From: an uncultured Chloroflexota bacterium
GTDB taxonomy: Bacteria > Chloroflexota > Dehalococcoidia > Dehalococcoidales > RBG-16-60-22
Length of the DNA stretch: 38,985 bases
Reading direction: 5' to 3'
Assembly (NCBI GenBank): GCA_903915565.1
Contig: CAIWTG010000147.1
Location: 1-38,985 of the forward strand
The notes beneath the pieces are model-generated. The model was not told where the DNA came from. It was given only the letters and a program-made list of their open reading frames with translations, and searched no databases. A program made the position numbers and the translations under genes. Below, piece after piece: positions 7,004-14,168 of this stretch (positions within the stretch are counted from its first letter, which is position 1; each line of letters starts with the position of its first letter).

Positions 7004-8383
7004 TTACCCCACTAATTTAATAATTCCGGTGGCGTCGGATAATGTTTCCAGTCGTTTCACTAAATCAATAACTCTTTCTATTTTGGCGGTGGGGAGGGGT
7101 TTTAAAGCGCAGGCGGCGCACTCCCGGAATTTTTTGGTCACGTCCTCAAAGGTCATGGAGCGCTCTACGCTGCCAAGACAGTACTCCACTTCGTCGGTAT
7201 ATTCCTTGCCGTCCTGCATGGTTATCGTTACGCCGCCCGGGCCAACGCCGTGCCGGTTCATCGCGGGCACTAATTTGCCGCTAACCTTACGCGCGACGTT
7301 TATAATTTCCGGTCGTTTAATGGAGTCCAAGGTAAAATCGTCCACGGTGACTTTGCCGTTGACTAAAGCCACCGCCACAACATAGGGCACGCTGAACTGG
7401 GCGTCGATAATCGTCCGCGGGTTTTGCTTCACCTCCGGCGGCTGCGATAAATCATAGACCGCCTGCCCGCCGTAGATGAGGATGGACTTTATTTTGCCAG
7501 TGTCAATATTGTGTTTTGCTCTCAAAGCCAGCGCCGCGTCAATACAGGCGTGGATTAACCCGCAGCAGGGATAAGGCTTATTACCAATATTCACGACTTC
7601 CCACCGCTGGCCCAAGTCCGCCGTCAATGCTTTGGGGTCGTAGTCCCCGCCCATATAGGTCTTAAAAATCCCCGCCTTCCCCTCCAGAGCGTCCCGCTCG
7701 CCGGTGATGCCTCTTTCCGCCATGAGGGCGGAGGTAATGCCGGCTTTGGCCGCCAGCCCCGGGCCCATCCTCTTCGCTAAAGCGCCGTCGGCCACGCCGG
7801 AGCCCGCGCCGCCGCATTGGTGATATGCCAGGCCGATGGCGTTAATCATCTGTTCTTCATCGAGTCCAAATAACCTGCCGGCAACCACCGCGCCGCCGAG
7901 GAAGCCAAAAAGCGTGGTGGGATGCCACCCGGAGGATAGAGCGCTTTTACCGGGGCGGTTCGCCAGCCCCAGCCGGGACATAAAATCGCCGCCCAGCGCT
8001 ATAGCTGTAATCAACTCTTTACCGGATACTTTACCCATCCGCTCCGCCGCCGCAAAAGCCGAGGAAACCGTAACGCAGCCGATGTGCACCAGCGCAGTTT
8101 GATGTCCGTCGTCGTAGTCCAGTGCGTGAATCATCGTGCCGTTGACCTGCGCGGCGTTGGGGGCGGGGCACTTAAAGCCGTGAGCGATAACCGTGCTTTG
8201 TTTAGCGCCACCCCACTCCTTTACCATATCCACCAGCTCCCCTACCCCCTCTTTAGTTGAGCCACCGAGGGCAGTCGCCAGGCTGTCCAGTACTTCCTTT
8301 TTTACTGCTTCGACGGCGGTTGGGGGTAAATTTTCATAACGGGTTTTAACGAAATGCTTTACAAACTCATTAATCGCGGCCAT
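7004..8383 (-). CDS. MmgE/PrpD family protein
   Basis: This 459-residue protein spans the whole MmgE/PrpD fold, which includes 2-methylcitrate dehydratase, cis-aconitate decarboxylase and iminodisuccinate epimerase. Recognisable parts are the N-terminal helical segment with LDSLATALGG, then MIHALDYDDGH, HPTTLFGFLGGAVVAGRLFGLDEEQ, the KPYPCCGLIHA region and GGVTITMQDGKEY. PrpD itself is usually with prpB/prpC, which are absent, so a different C-C or C-O lyase or isomerase is more likely. The start follows AAGGAAA and overlaps the tail of the ATC-hydrolase-like gene by 25 bp. It is the last gene of an SDR / ATC-hydrolase-like / PrpD operon. Confidence 0.9.
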   Translation of the reverse strand: MAAINEFVKHFVKTRYENLPPTAVEAVKKEVLDSLATALGGSTKEGVGELVDMVKEWGGAKQSTVIAHGFKCPAPNAAQVNGTMIHALDYDDGHQTALVHIGCVTVSSAFAAAERMGKVSGKELITAIALGGDFMSRLGLANRPGKSALSSGWHPTTLFGFLGGAVVAGRLFGLDEEQMINAIGLAYHQCGGAGSGVADGALAKRMGPGLAAKAGITSALMAERGITGERDALEGKAGIFKTYMGGDYDPKALTADLGQRWEVVNIGNKPYPCCGLIHACIDAALALRAKHNIDTGKIKSILIYGGQAVYDLSQPPEVKQNPRTIIDAQFSVPYVVAVALVNGKVTVDDFTLDSIKRPEIINVARKVSGKLVPAMNRHGVGPGGVTITMQDGKEYTDEVEYCLGSVERSMTFEDVTKKFRECAACALKPLPTAKIERVIDLVKRLETLSDATGIIKLVG

Positions 8384-9090
8384 TTCTTTTTCCTTTTTAA
8401 AAACGGCGGGGGCCAGGGGGCTTTAGTGACGCCGTTAGTCTTAAAGCGGTGATTACATTTGGTTTGTCCGGCATAAAGGTTCTGCGTGCGGGTGAACTTA
8501 ACGCCGCGCACTTTGGCCGATACGAAATCCAGGTAGCAGTAATAGGGCAGCAGCTCCTCCGCCCCATGCGCTTTATACAGCTTTTGCGTAGCGCACTCCG
8601 TAAAATCAAAACCGTAGTCGAAGGTCTTGCTGGTGCCGGGGACAAACGTAAAAACGTAGTCGGCAGGGTAGCGCCGTTCCTGCGAAAGCGCCGCGGTATT
8701 AAGCCGCCGTTCCGTCACCTGTTTGGGGATTAGGTTGGTTTTGGGCGGGGTAACTGCTGGGCGACGGTACTTGACCAGTCCGGCTTCATAAAGAATACGG
8801 CCGGTTTCTTCTACGGCAAAGCCGGCGGCCTGCATGGCCTGATATAACGCCAGGTACATTACCGATTCCACGAAGTTTTTCGTAAAGGCATTTTCATCCC
8901 CGCCGATATAGGGAATTTTGGGAATGAGTATTTCAAATTCCTGCCGTGTTTGCGCCAGTATCTTATAACCCTGGATTTCTCCGTAGCGACTAAAAACAAA
9001 AGGACTCCAGTATTTCATTTCCTGCTCGAACTGTTTAAGCAGTTCCGGCTGGCGGTTAATGTAGTATTTTTTATCTATCGGATATGCCAT
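8359..9090 (-). CDS. L-2-amino-thiazoline-4-carboxylic acid (ATC) hydrolase-like protein
   Basis: I chose the ATG at 9090 because AAAGAG lies 8 nt upstream; an in-frame GTG at 9099 directly abuts that site. The 243-residue product resembles the ATC_hydrolase family (PF14196) in its C-terminal half: FDYGFDFTECATQKLY, then LLPYYCYLDFVSAKVRGVKFTRTQNL, then a conserved Cys in TKCNHRFK. Most members of this family are uncharacterised and occur with flavoprotein or SDR genes, so the name marks the fold, not a proven substrate. It sits 12 bp after an SDR gene and overlaps the PrpD-like gene by 25 bp. The last ~10 residues (KRKKKWPRLMSL) are basic and overlap the next gene. Confidence 0.7.
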   Translation of the reverse strand: MAYPIDKKYYINRQPELLKQFEQEMKYWSPFVFSRYGEIQGYKILAQTRQEFEILIPKIPYIGGDENAFTKNFVESVMYLALYQAMQAAGFAVEETGRILYEAGLVKYRRPAVTPPKTNLIPKQVTERRLNTAALSQERRYPADYVFTFVPGTSKTFDYGFDFTECATQKLYKAHGAEELLPYYCYLDFVSAKVRGVKFTRTQNLYAGQTKCNHRFKTNGVTKAPWPPPFLKRKKKWPRLMSL

Positions 9091-9102
9091 TGATTTCACT
9101 CT

Positions 9103-9939
9103 TTAGGTTACGCCGCCCCCGAGCGCTATCACCTCGCCCGTAACATAGGTAGCAAGGTCGGAAACGAGGAAATAGGTAAGGTCGGCGGCTTCTTCCGGCG
9201 TGCCCAGGCGCCCCCAGGGTATGCGGTTGGCTAAAGCGCCCTGGTCTTTCTTGCGCGCCTCTTCCCAGGTAATGCCGTCCGCCTCCGCCATTTTCTGGAA
9301 GGATTCGTCCCGTAAATTGGTGACAATCATGCCCGGGTTGATGCCGTTAACGTTAATCTGATATTTTGCCAGCTCCAGCGCCAAGCTCTTGGTGAGGCCG
9401 ATGGTACCCCATTTAGCGGCGCCATAAGCCGCACTGCCCGGTGTGCCGTGCGTGCCCGCCAGCGAGCAGAAGATAACGATTTTCCCGCCCTGGCCTTTTT
9501 GTATCATGATTTTTGCCGCCGCTTTGCAGATTAAGAAGGCGCCAACTAAATCAATATCGATAATGGCGCGGATGTCTTTTTCCGCGAGGTCGACGACGTT
9601 AACGCCGACTGGCCCGCGGATGGCTGCGGCGTGCACCAGGATATCTACCTTGCCGAACTTCTTAACGATTTTATCCATGGCGGCATCAATCTCTTTGCTG
9701 ACGTTGATATCCAGCGTCACGGCTAAGCCTTTGCCGCCCAGTTTTTCAACTTCCTTAACGATTTCGTCTAGACCGCCCCAGCTTTCGTCGCCGGGGAACA
9801 TACTCTTCGGCGTGGCGAATTTATCGGCAACAACAACATCCGCCCCCTCTTTAGCCAGCTTTAAAGCGATGGCGTGTCCCATCCCCCGCTTGCTGGCGGC
9901 TCCGGTAACCAGGGCGATTTTTCCCTTCAGGCTATTCAT
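9103..9939 (-). CDS. SDR family NAD(P)-dependent oxidoreductase
   Basis: This 278-residue SDR has an expanded cofactor loop, TGAASKRGMGHAIA (residues 12-25), instead of TGxxxGIG. Asp39 after the second strand favours NAD(H). The catalytic residues are Ser159, Tyr172 and Lys176 (YGAAK), and HAAA replaces the usual NNAG at about residue 103. It ends YVTGEVIALGGG. The AAGGAG ribosome site is strong. It heads the operon leading to the ATC-hydrolase-like and PrpD-like genes, so all three probably act on one substrate. Its promoter overlaps that of the divergent SDR at 10024. Confidence 0.92.
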   Translation of the reverse strand: MNSLKGKIALVTGAASKRGMGHAIALKLAKEGADVVVADKFATPKSMFPGDESWGGLDEIVKEVEKLGGKGLAVTLDINVSKEIDAAMDKIVKKFGKVDILVHAAAIRGPVGVNVVDLAEKDIRAIIDIDLVGAFLICKAAAKIMIQKGQGGKIVIFCSLAGTHGTPGSAAYGAAKWGTIGLTKSLALELAKYQINVNGINPGMIVTNLRDESFQKMAEADGITWEEARKKDQGALANRIPWGRLGTPEEAADLTYFLVSDLATYVTGEVIALGGGVT

Positions 9940-9974
9940 AGTGCGTCTCTCCTTTTTAATACAGGTTACCCTAT

Positions 9975-10004
9975 ATCATATTAAAGCTGGTATAATATCG
10001 TCAA
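9975..10004 (-). promoter_or_regulatory. Promoter of the SDR / ATC-hydrolase-like / PrpD operon
   Basis: On the minus strand TTGACG (10004-9999) and TATGAT (9980-9975) are 18 bp apart, ending 35 bp before the SDR start. The spacer contains the -10 of the opposite gene. Confidence 0.65.
9988..9996 (+). promoter_or_regulatory. Extended -10 promoter of the 10024 SDR gene
   Basis: TGGTATAAT matches the extended -10 consensus TGnTATAAT, with no convincing -35. It lies 27 bp before the ATG, within the promoter of the divergent gene. Confidence 0.65.
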
Positions 10005-10023
10005 ATAACATCAGGAGTCAATC

Positions 10024-10806
10024 ATGCTACTTAAAGATAGAGTTGCCATCGTCACCGGCGGCGCTAAAGGCATCGGGAGGGCGATTGCCCTTGCCTTTGC
10101 CCGGGAGGGCTGCGACGTCGTTGTCAACGCCATGCACATTGAAGGGGCGGAAAAAGTTGCGGGGGAGATTAAGGCCCTCGGACGGAAATCTATAGCGATA
10201 GCATGCGATGTCGCTAATACCAAGGCCGTGAATGACATGGTGGCGCGGACGGTTAAAGAGTTCGGGAAAATAGATATTTTAGTTAATAACGCCGGCGGCG
10301 TGGCCGGGGACGCCAAAATAGAAGCCACGACCGATGAAGCCTGGAACCGCGTTATCGCCGTGAATTTAACGGGGCAGTTTTTAATGTGCCGGGCGGTAAT
10401 ACCCTGGATGAGAAAGAACGGCTACGGTAAGATTATCAACGTAAGTTCCATGGGGGCGATTCACCCGCCAGCCCCTATCGTCCATTACCACGCGGCTAAG
10501 GGCGGGGTGCTGGGGCTAACGACGAATCTGGCGCTAGAACTGGCTAAAGAACATATCACCGTGAATGCCATCCTGCCCGGGCCGATAAAGAGCGAGTTCT
10601 TTACCGAGATGTTTAAAGGCAAGAGCGAAGCGGAAGCCAATGCCTTCTTTAAAATGCTGGACGCCAAGGTGCCGATGAACCGCATGGGCATGCCGGACGA
10701 AGTAGCCGGCGTGGCTTTATTCCTGGCGTCGGATATGTCCTCTTACGTCACCGGCCAGTCCGTCAACGTGGGCGGGGGACTGCCGCTTTCACCGCTGGAC
10801 GGGTAA
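10024..10806 (+). CDS. SDR family NAD(P)-dependent oxidoreductase (FabG-like)
   Basis: This is a 260-residue classical SDR: TGGAKGIG at residues 11-18, NNAG at 88-91, Ser141/Ser142, Tyr155 and Lys159 (YHAAK), and the YVTGQSVNVGGG end. The second strand ends VVVNAMH with no acidic residue, so NADP(H) is more plausible here than in the other SDRs of the window. AGGAG sits 6 bp before the start. The gene is divergent from the SDR at 9103-9939 with overlapping promoters, which hints at coordinated or mutually exclusive control. The substrate is unknown. Confidence 0.92.
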   Translation: MLLKDRVAIVTGGAKGIGRAIALAFAREGCDVVVNAMHIEGAEKVAGEIKALGRKSIAIACDVANTKAVNDMVARTVKEFGKIDILVNNAGGVAGDAKIEATTDEAWNRVIAVNLTGQFLMCRAVIPWMRKNGYGKIINVSSMGAIHPPAPIVHYHAAKGGVLGLTTNLALELAKEHITVNAILPGPIKSEFFTEMFKGKSEAEANAFFKMLDAKVPMNRMGMPDEVAGVALFLASDMSSYVTGQSVNVGGGLPLSPLDG

Positions 10807-10871
10807 AAAACCAACTGCCAAATATCAAGGAAATACCAAATCAGAATACCTTTGAACTTTACAATAACAAA

Positions 10872-10901
10872 TTAGCATTTTCCCTGGCAAATCCCTATAA
10901 T
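10872..10901 (+). promoter_or_regulatory. Possible promoter of the 10982 MFS gene
   Basis: TTAGCA (10872-10877) and TATAAT (10896-10901) are 18 bp apart. The leader of about 75 nt contains a small hairpin (10941-10959, CCGGT/ACCGG core), which matches no riboswitch I know. Confidence 0.4.
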
Positions 10902-10981
10902 TTAAAGAGAGACCCAGCTAACATCTGGCCTTAGGCGACCCCTCCGGTCACACCGGTGGCCTCATTAGAGAACGAGTTCCC

Positions 10982-12181
10982 ATGATAAAAATGCCTGATA
11001 AAATACCTTACACCGGTAGCGGCAAGCTGTGGACGCAGAACTTGATAACGCTGGCGATAGCCGTTTTTCTTATGAGCCTAGGCCTGGGGTTACAAAGCGG
11101 CGTCCAGACCAACTTCATCCAGGAGATAGGCTTAACCGACTCGCAAGTACTGCTACAAGCAGGAATACGGGAAATCCCCGGTCTGTTTTTGATGTTCATC
11201 GCCGCGCTGGTGATGCACCTGCCCCTCAAGTGGCGGTCGGTAGCCTCGTTACTGGTAATGGGCATAGGCTTTACGCTTTACGCCACTGTGCACTCGTGGT
11301 CGGCGCTGGTGGTGGTGGCGCTGGTGGGCAGTCTGGGCTTCCACCTGTGGATGCCGCTGAACAACTCGCTCGGGCTAGGGCTGGCCCAGAAAGAAAACTC
11401 CGGCAAGGTGCTGGGGACGCTGGGGGCGGTAGGGTCACTGGCTACAATGGCCGGCATCGGCTTAATTATCCTCGTTTCAAACTGGCTTTCACTACGCCTG
11501 CTTATCGGGTTGGCGGGTGGATTAGTCGTCATCGCGGCCATAGTCCTCATCAAACTGCCCAAGGACATTGGCGAAACAAAGAAAGCCCAGCCGCGCCTTT
11601 TATTTAAGAAAAAATACTGGATTTACTATGTTCTCTTGCTATTCGAAGGCTCACGCACGCAGGTATTCTTCGCATTCAATACTATGGTGCTGGTGTACAA
11701 TTACGGGCTTAACGCCATGCACTTAAGTATATTACTACTGGCCAGCGGGCTGGTGAACTTCCTGCTATCGCAAAAGCTCGGACAGCTATTGGACGTCGTT
11801 GGCGAGCGGAAAATGTTGACGATTGGCTACATCGCTCTGATGTTCTGCTTTGCGGGATACGCGCTGGTGAACAACGTCTGGTTTCTGGGGGTTATGTTAG
11901 TCTGCATCAACTTCCTGGGGCAATTCAGCATCGGGCTTTCCACTTACGTCAACCGCGTCGCTCCGCCGGAAGAGCTGACCCCCACCCTCTCCACCGGGGT
12001 AAGCATCAACCACATAACGTCGGTAGGCATGTCCTTTTTAGCCGGGTTTTTATTGCCGGTTCTGGGTTACAAGGCGCTGTGCTGGGGAGCGGTGATTTTC
12101 ATCGGTCTTTCGGTACCGTTTGCCATGGCGCTACGCACCCCCGCGTTAAAGCCGGAAAGCGAAAGCCAGGTTATTGGATAA
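10982..12181 (+). CDS. MFS transporter, 12-TM type
   Basis: This 399-residue protein has about 12 hydrophobic segments in two halves. Motif A-like LGQLLDVVGERKML lies in the loop between helices 8 and 9. An acidic, soluble N-terminal strand is absent and the start has only a weak GAGAACGAG ribosome site; an alternative ATG four codons on gives the same product apart from a few residues. The specific MFS family cannot be told by eye. It follows an SDR gene but has its own promoter and terminator. It could import the substrate or export a product of the surrounding catabolic genes. Confidence 0.85.
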   Translation: MIKMPDKIPYTGSGKLWTQNLITLAIAVFLMSLGLGLQSGVQTNFIQEIGLTDSQVLLQAGIREIPGLFLMFIAALVMHLPLKWRSVASLLVMGIGFTLYATVHSWSALVVVALVGSLGFHLWMPLNNSLGLGLAQKENSGKVLGTLGAVGSLATMAGIGLIILVSNWLSLRLLIGLAGGLVVIAAIVLIKLPKDIGETKKAQPRLLFKKKYWIYYVLLLFEGSRTQVFFAFNTMVLVYNYGLNAMHLSILLLASGLVNFLLSQKLGQLLDVVGERKMLTIGYIALMFCFAGYALVNNVWFLGVMLVCINFLGQFSIGLSTYVNRVAPPEELTPTLSTGVSINHITSVGMSFLAGFLLPVLGYKALCWGAVIFIGLSVPFAMALRTPALKPESESQVIG

Positions 12182-12185
12182 AAAT

Positions 12186-12223
12186 AGAGCCCGCCTCGTG
12201 AATGAAGCGGGCTCTTTCTGTTT
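12186..12223 (+). terminator. Intrinsic terminator after the MFS gene
   Basis: A 9-bp stem AGAGCCCGC (12186-12194) / GCGGGCTCT (12207-12215) is followed by TTCTGTTT. It lies between convergent genes. Confidence 0.8.
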
Positions 12224-12235
12224 AATATAGTAGTC

Positions 12236-13684
12236 TTACTTCCCGACATATTTTAGTGCGTTCTTCCCGGCAATGCGCCCTGAATTAGTGGCAAAAGCCG
12301 ACGCCAGCCCGGAAGAACACTTAATAGGATAACTATCGCCGTACATGCCGCCGGCGTCAAAGCCAGCCGCGTAAAGCCCCGGGATGACCACGTCCTTTTT
12401 ATCCACCACTTCGGCTCTTTCGTTGATTTTAATGCCGCCCATCGTCCCCAAAAATACTGTTCGGGCTCTGACGGCGTAGTATTTAGGCCCAACAATCGGG
12501 TTCAGATACTTAACGTCCTTGGCAAAAAGGTCGTCGTGTTTTTTCTCGCAGAAAGCGTTATATTCGGCAACGGTGGCCTGCAATACCGCCGGGTCGACTT
12601 TCATCTTCCCCGCCAGTTCCGCCACCGAATCCGCCGCAAAGACCTCCGAGGAACCCCGGTCCAACGACGCCTTAAGTTCACGTCGGATATCGGTCAGCTT
12701 GGTGCCCGGTAGGGTGCTGACGTTGGCGTTTTTATCAACGCCCTTTTCCATCATCCGCTGTATAGCAGCTTCGTCGAAGATGGTATAGGAAAAGGCTTCC
12801 TTCGTTCTAACATTAACGTTGCCAACAAACGAATCGTAAAAAGCCACCGACTCATCACAAAAACGCTCGCCGCGCGGATTGACCCAGAGTCCCGGCTGGA
12901 TAGTGGCAATCTCTAGCTGACTGCCCATGGCAAACTCCGGCCCCATCGGACCAGTGCGGAAGAGCTCCAGCAGGCTTTTATTTTCCTCGCCCGCCCCGGC
13001 TTCCCAGGCCATTCTAATGCCGTCGCCCATTTTATCCACGCTGCCGACGGGTATCAGGTTAACATCGAGGTCAAAGCCGGTGTATTTCTTAATCCATTCC
13101 TTGTTATTGGCATAGCCGCCGCTGGCGATGACCACCGCTTTAGCTTTTACCTGTTTATCTTCCCCGTTATCTTCAACGACGACGCCCACAACACGGTCGC
13201 CCTCTTTGATGAGCCGCTTCACCGGCGCGGCCAGGCGGATATCTACGCTCTTTTCTTTGGCTTTGGTCACTAATGCCTTAATAACTGCTTCCCCTTTGCC
13301 CTTGATGATGTGGTAGGTGCGCGGGGAATCCGGCATGTTAATCGTGGCGTCGCTAAATTCAATCCCCTGCTGCTGCAGCCAGCTAATGGTGGGGCCGCTT
13401 TCGTTAACGACAGCCCGCACCACGCGTGGATTAGCAATCCAGTGACTGAACTCCATTATGTTTTTAAAAGCCTCGTCGCGGGTGTAGGTGATGTACCTCT
13501 GCCGCTGCATGTCGCTCTCCACGGCGAAGGTGCCCTCAAAAAAGTTGGAAGTGCCGCCCGGCGAACGCTCTTTTTCAAATACGATTACTTTAGCGCCGCC
13601 CTCGGCCGCGGTTAAAGCCGCCGCCAGCCCCGAAGCTCCCGACCCTACTACGATAACATCGGTTTCTGCCGGTAAATTTCCCAT
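12236..13684 (-). CDS. Fumarate reductase/3-ketosteroid dehydrogenase-type FAD flavoprotein
   Basis: This 482-residue FAD_binding_2 protein has the dinucleotide fold VVGSGASGLAAALTAAEGG (GSGASG at 14-19) and Glu37 for the FAD ribose. Its C-terminal FAD motif is IPGLYAAGFDAGGMYGDSYP, and it ends AGKNALKY. In flavocytochrome-c fumarate reductases the block is HTMGG; here it reads FLGTMGG, so the substrate-binding His is lost and a C4-dicarboxylate substrate is unlikely. Ring or enoate reduction/oxidation is a better guess. It is the last gene of an operon whose first gene is an NADPH/Fe-S oxidoreductase that could supply its electrons. No signal peptide or haem motif is present, so it is probably cytoplasmic. 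Confidence 0.88.
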   Translation of the reverse strand: MGNLPAETDVIVVGSGASGLAAALTAAEGGAKVIVFEKERSPGGTSNFFEGTFAVESDMQRQRYITYTRDEAFKNIMEFSHWIANPRVVRAVVNESGPTISWLQQQGIEFSDATINMPDSPRTYHIIKGKGEAVIKALVTKAKEKSVDIRLAAPVKRLIKEGDRVVGVVVEDNGEDKQVKAKAVVIASGGYANNKEWIKKYTGFDLDVNLIPVGSVDKMGDGIRMAWEAGAGEENKSLLELFRTGPMGPEFAMGSQLEIATIQPGLWVNPRGERFCDESVAFYDSFVGNVNVRTKEAFSYTIFDEAAIQRMMEKGVDKNANVSTLPGTKLTDIRRELKASLDRGSSEVFAADSVAELAGKMKVDPAVLQATVAEYNAFCEKKHDDLFAKDVKYLNPIVGPKYYAVRARTVFLGTMGGIKINERAEVVDKKDVVIPGLYAAGFDAGGMYGDSYPIKCSSGLASAFATNSGRIAGKNALKYVGK

Positions 13685-13702
13685 AACTACCTCCCGGTCA
13701 AA

Positions 13703-14158
13703 CTAAAAATCAACTTTTCTTAATTCCAGATAAATGGTTTGCCAGTTATCCTTAGAATAATTTTTCCAGTTATATTTTTTCAGCGGCAGGGGATAAACTA
13801 CTTCATTATCCAGCTGTTCTCGCCGAAACCACCCCACCTCGATGATATTTTCTGCCACCGCGCCGCGGGTTTTAGCCAGTTTTCCTCCGGTTAAATTGCA
13901 GAGGAACCAGATTTTGGTAATTCTATGGCGTCGCGAAAGCATATCTTCTACAAAGAGTATTTTCCCAGCGCTAATTTCAAGACCTGTCTCTTCAACCACC
14001 TCTCGGACGGCCGCCTGGCTAGTGCTTTCATTCACCAATACCCCGCCGCCCGGTCCCGCGAGATAACTTTTTCCCTGGCTATCCAGATATCTTACCAGCA
14101 ATAACTTATCTTCGTGGATAACGATAGCCCCGGCGGAAATTCTAAACTCTTTTTCCAT
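13703..14158 (-). CDS. Nudix hydrolase
   Basis: This 151-residue protein carries a perfect Nudix box, G-x5-E-x7-REVVEETGL, at about residues 39-61 (GGVLVNES...REVVEETGL). Nudix enzymes cut nucleoside diphosphates linked to another group, such as ADP-ribose, NADH or oxidised nucleotides. Lying 18 bp before the flavoprotein gene and 10 bp after the NADPH oxidoreductase gene, it may clean up damaged flavin or nicotinamide cofactors, but that is inference. The exact substrate cannot be read from the sequence. Confidence 0.92.
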   Translation of the reverse strand: MEKEFRISAGAIVIHEDKLLLVRYLDSQGKSYLAGPGGGVLVNESTSQAAVREVVEETGLEISAGKILFVEDMLSRRHRITKIWFLCNLTGGKLAKTRGAVAENIIEVGWFRREQLDNEVVYPLPLKKYNWKNYSKDNWQTIYLELRKVDF

Positions 14159-14168
14159 TGCTTAAAAC

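Noticed and set aside
10941..10980. Structured leader before the MFS gene, considered as a riboswitch; it also shares TAGAGAACGAGT with the region ahead of the 5S rRNA (minus strand, about 33150-33165)
   Set aside because: The only stem is short (CCGGT/ACCGG with a mismatch) and matches no riboswitch class I know. A 12-base match in the opposite genomic orientation, without shared structure, is compatible with chance.
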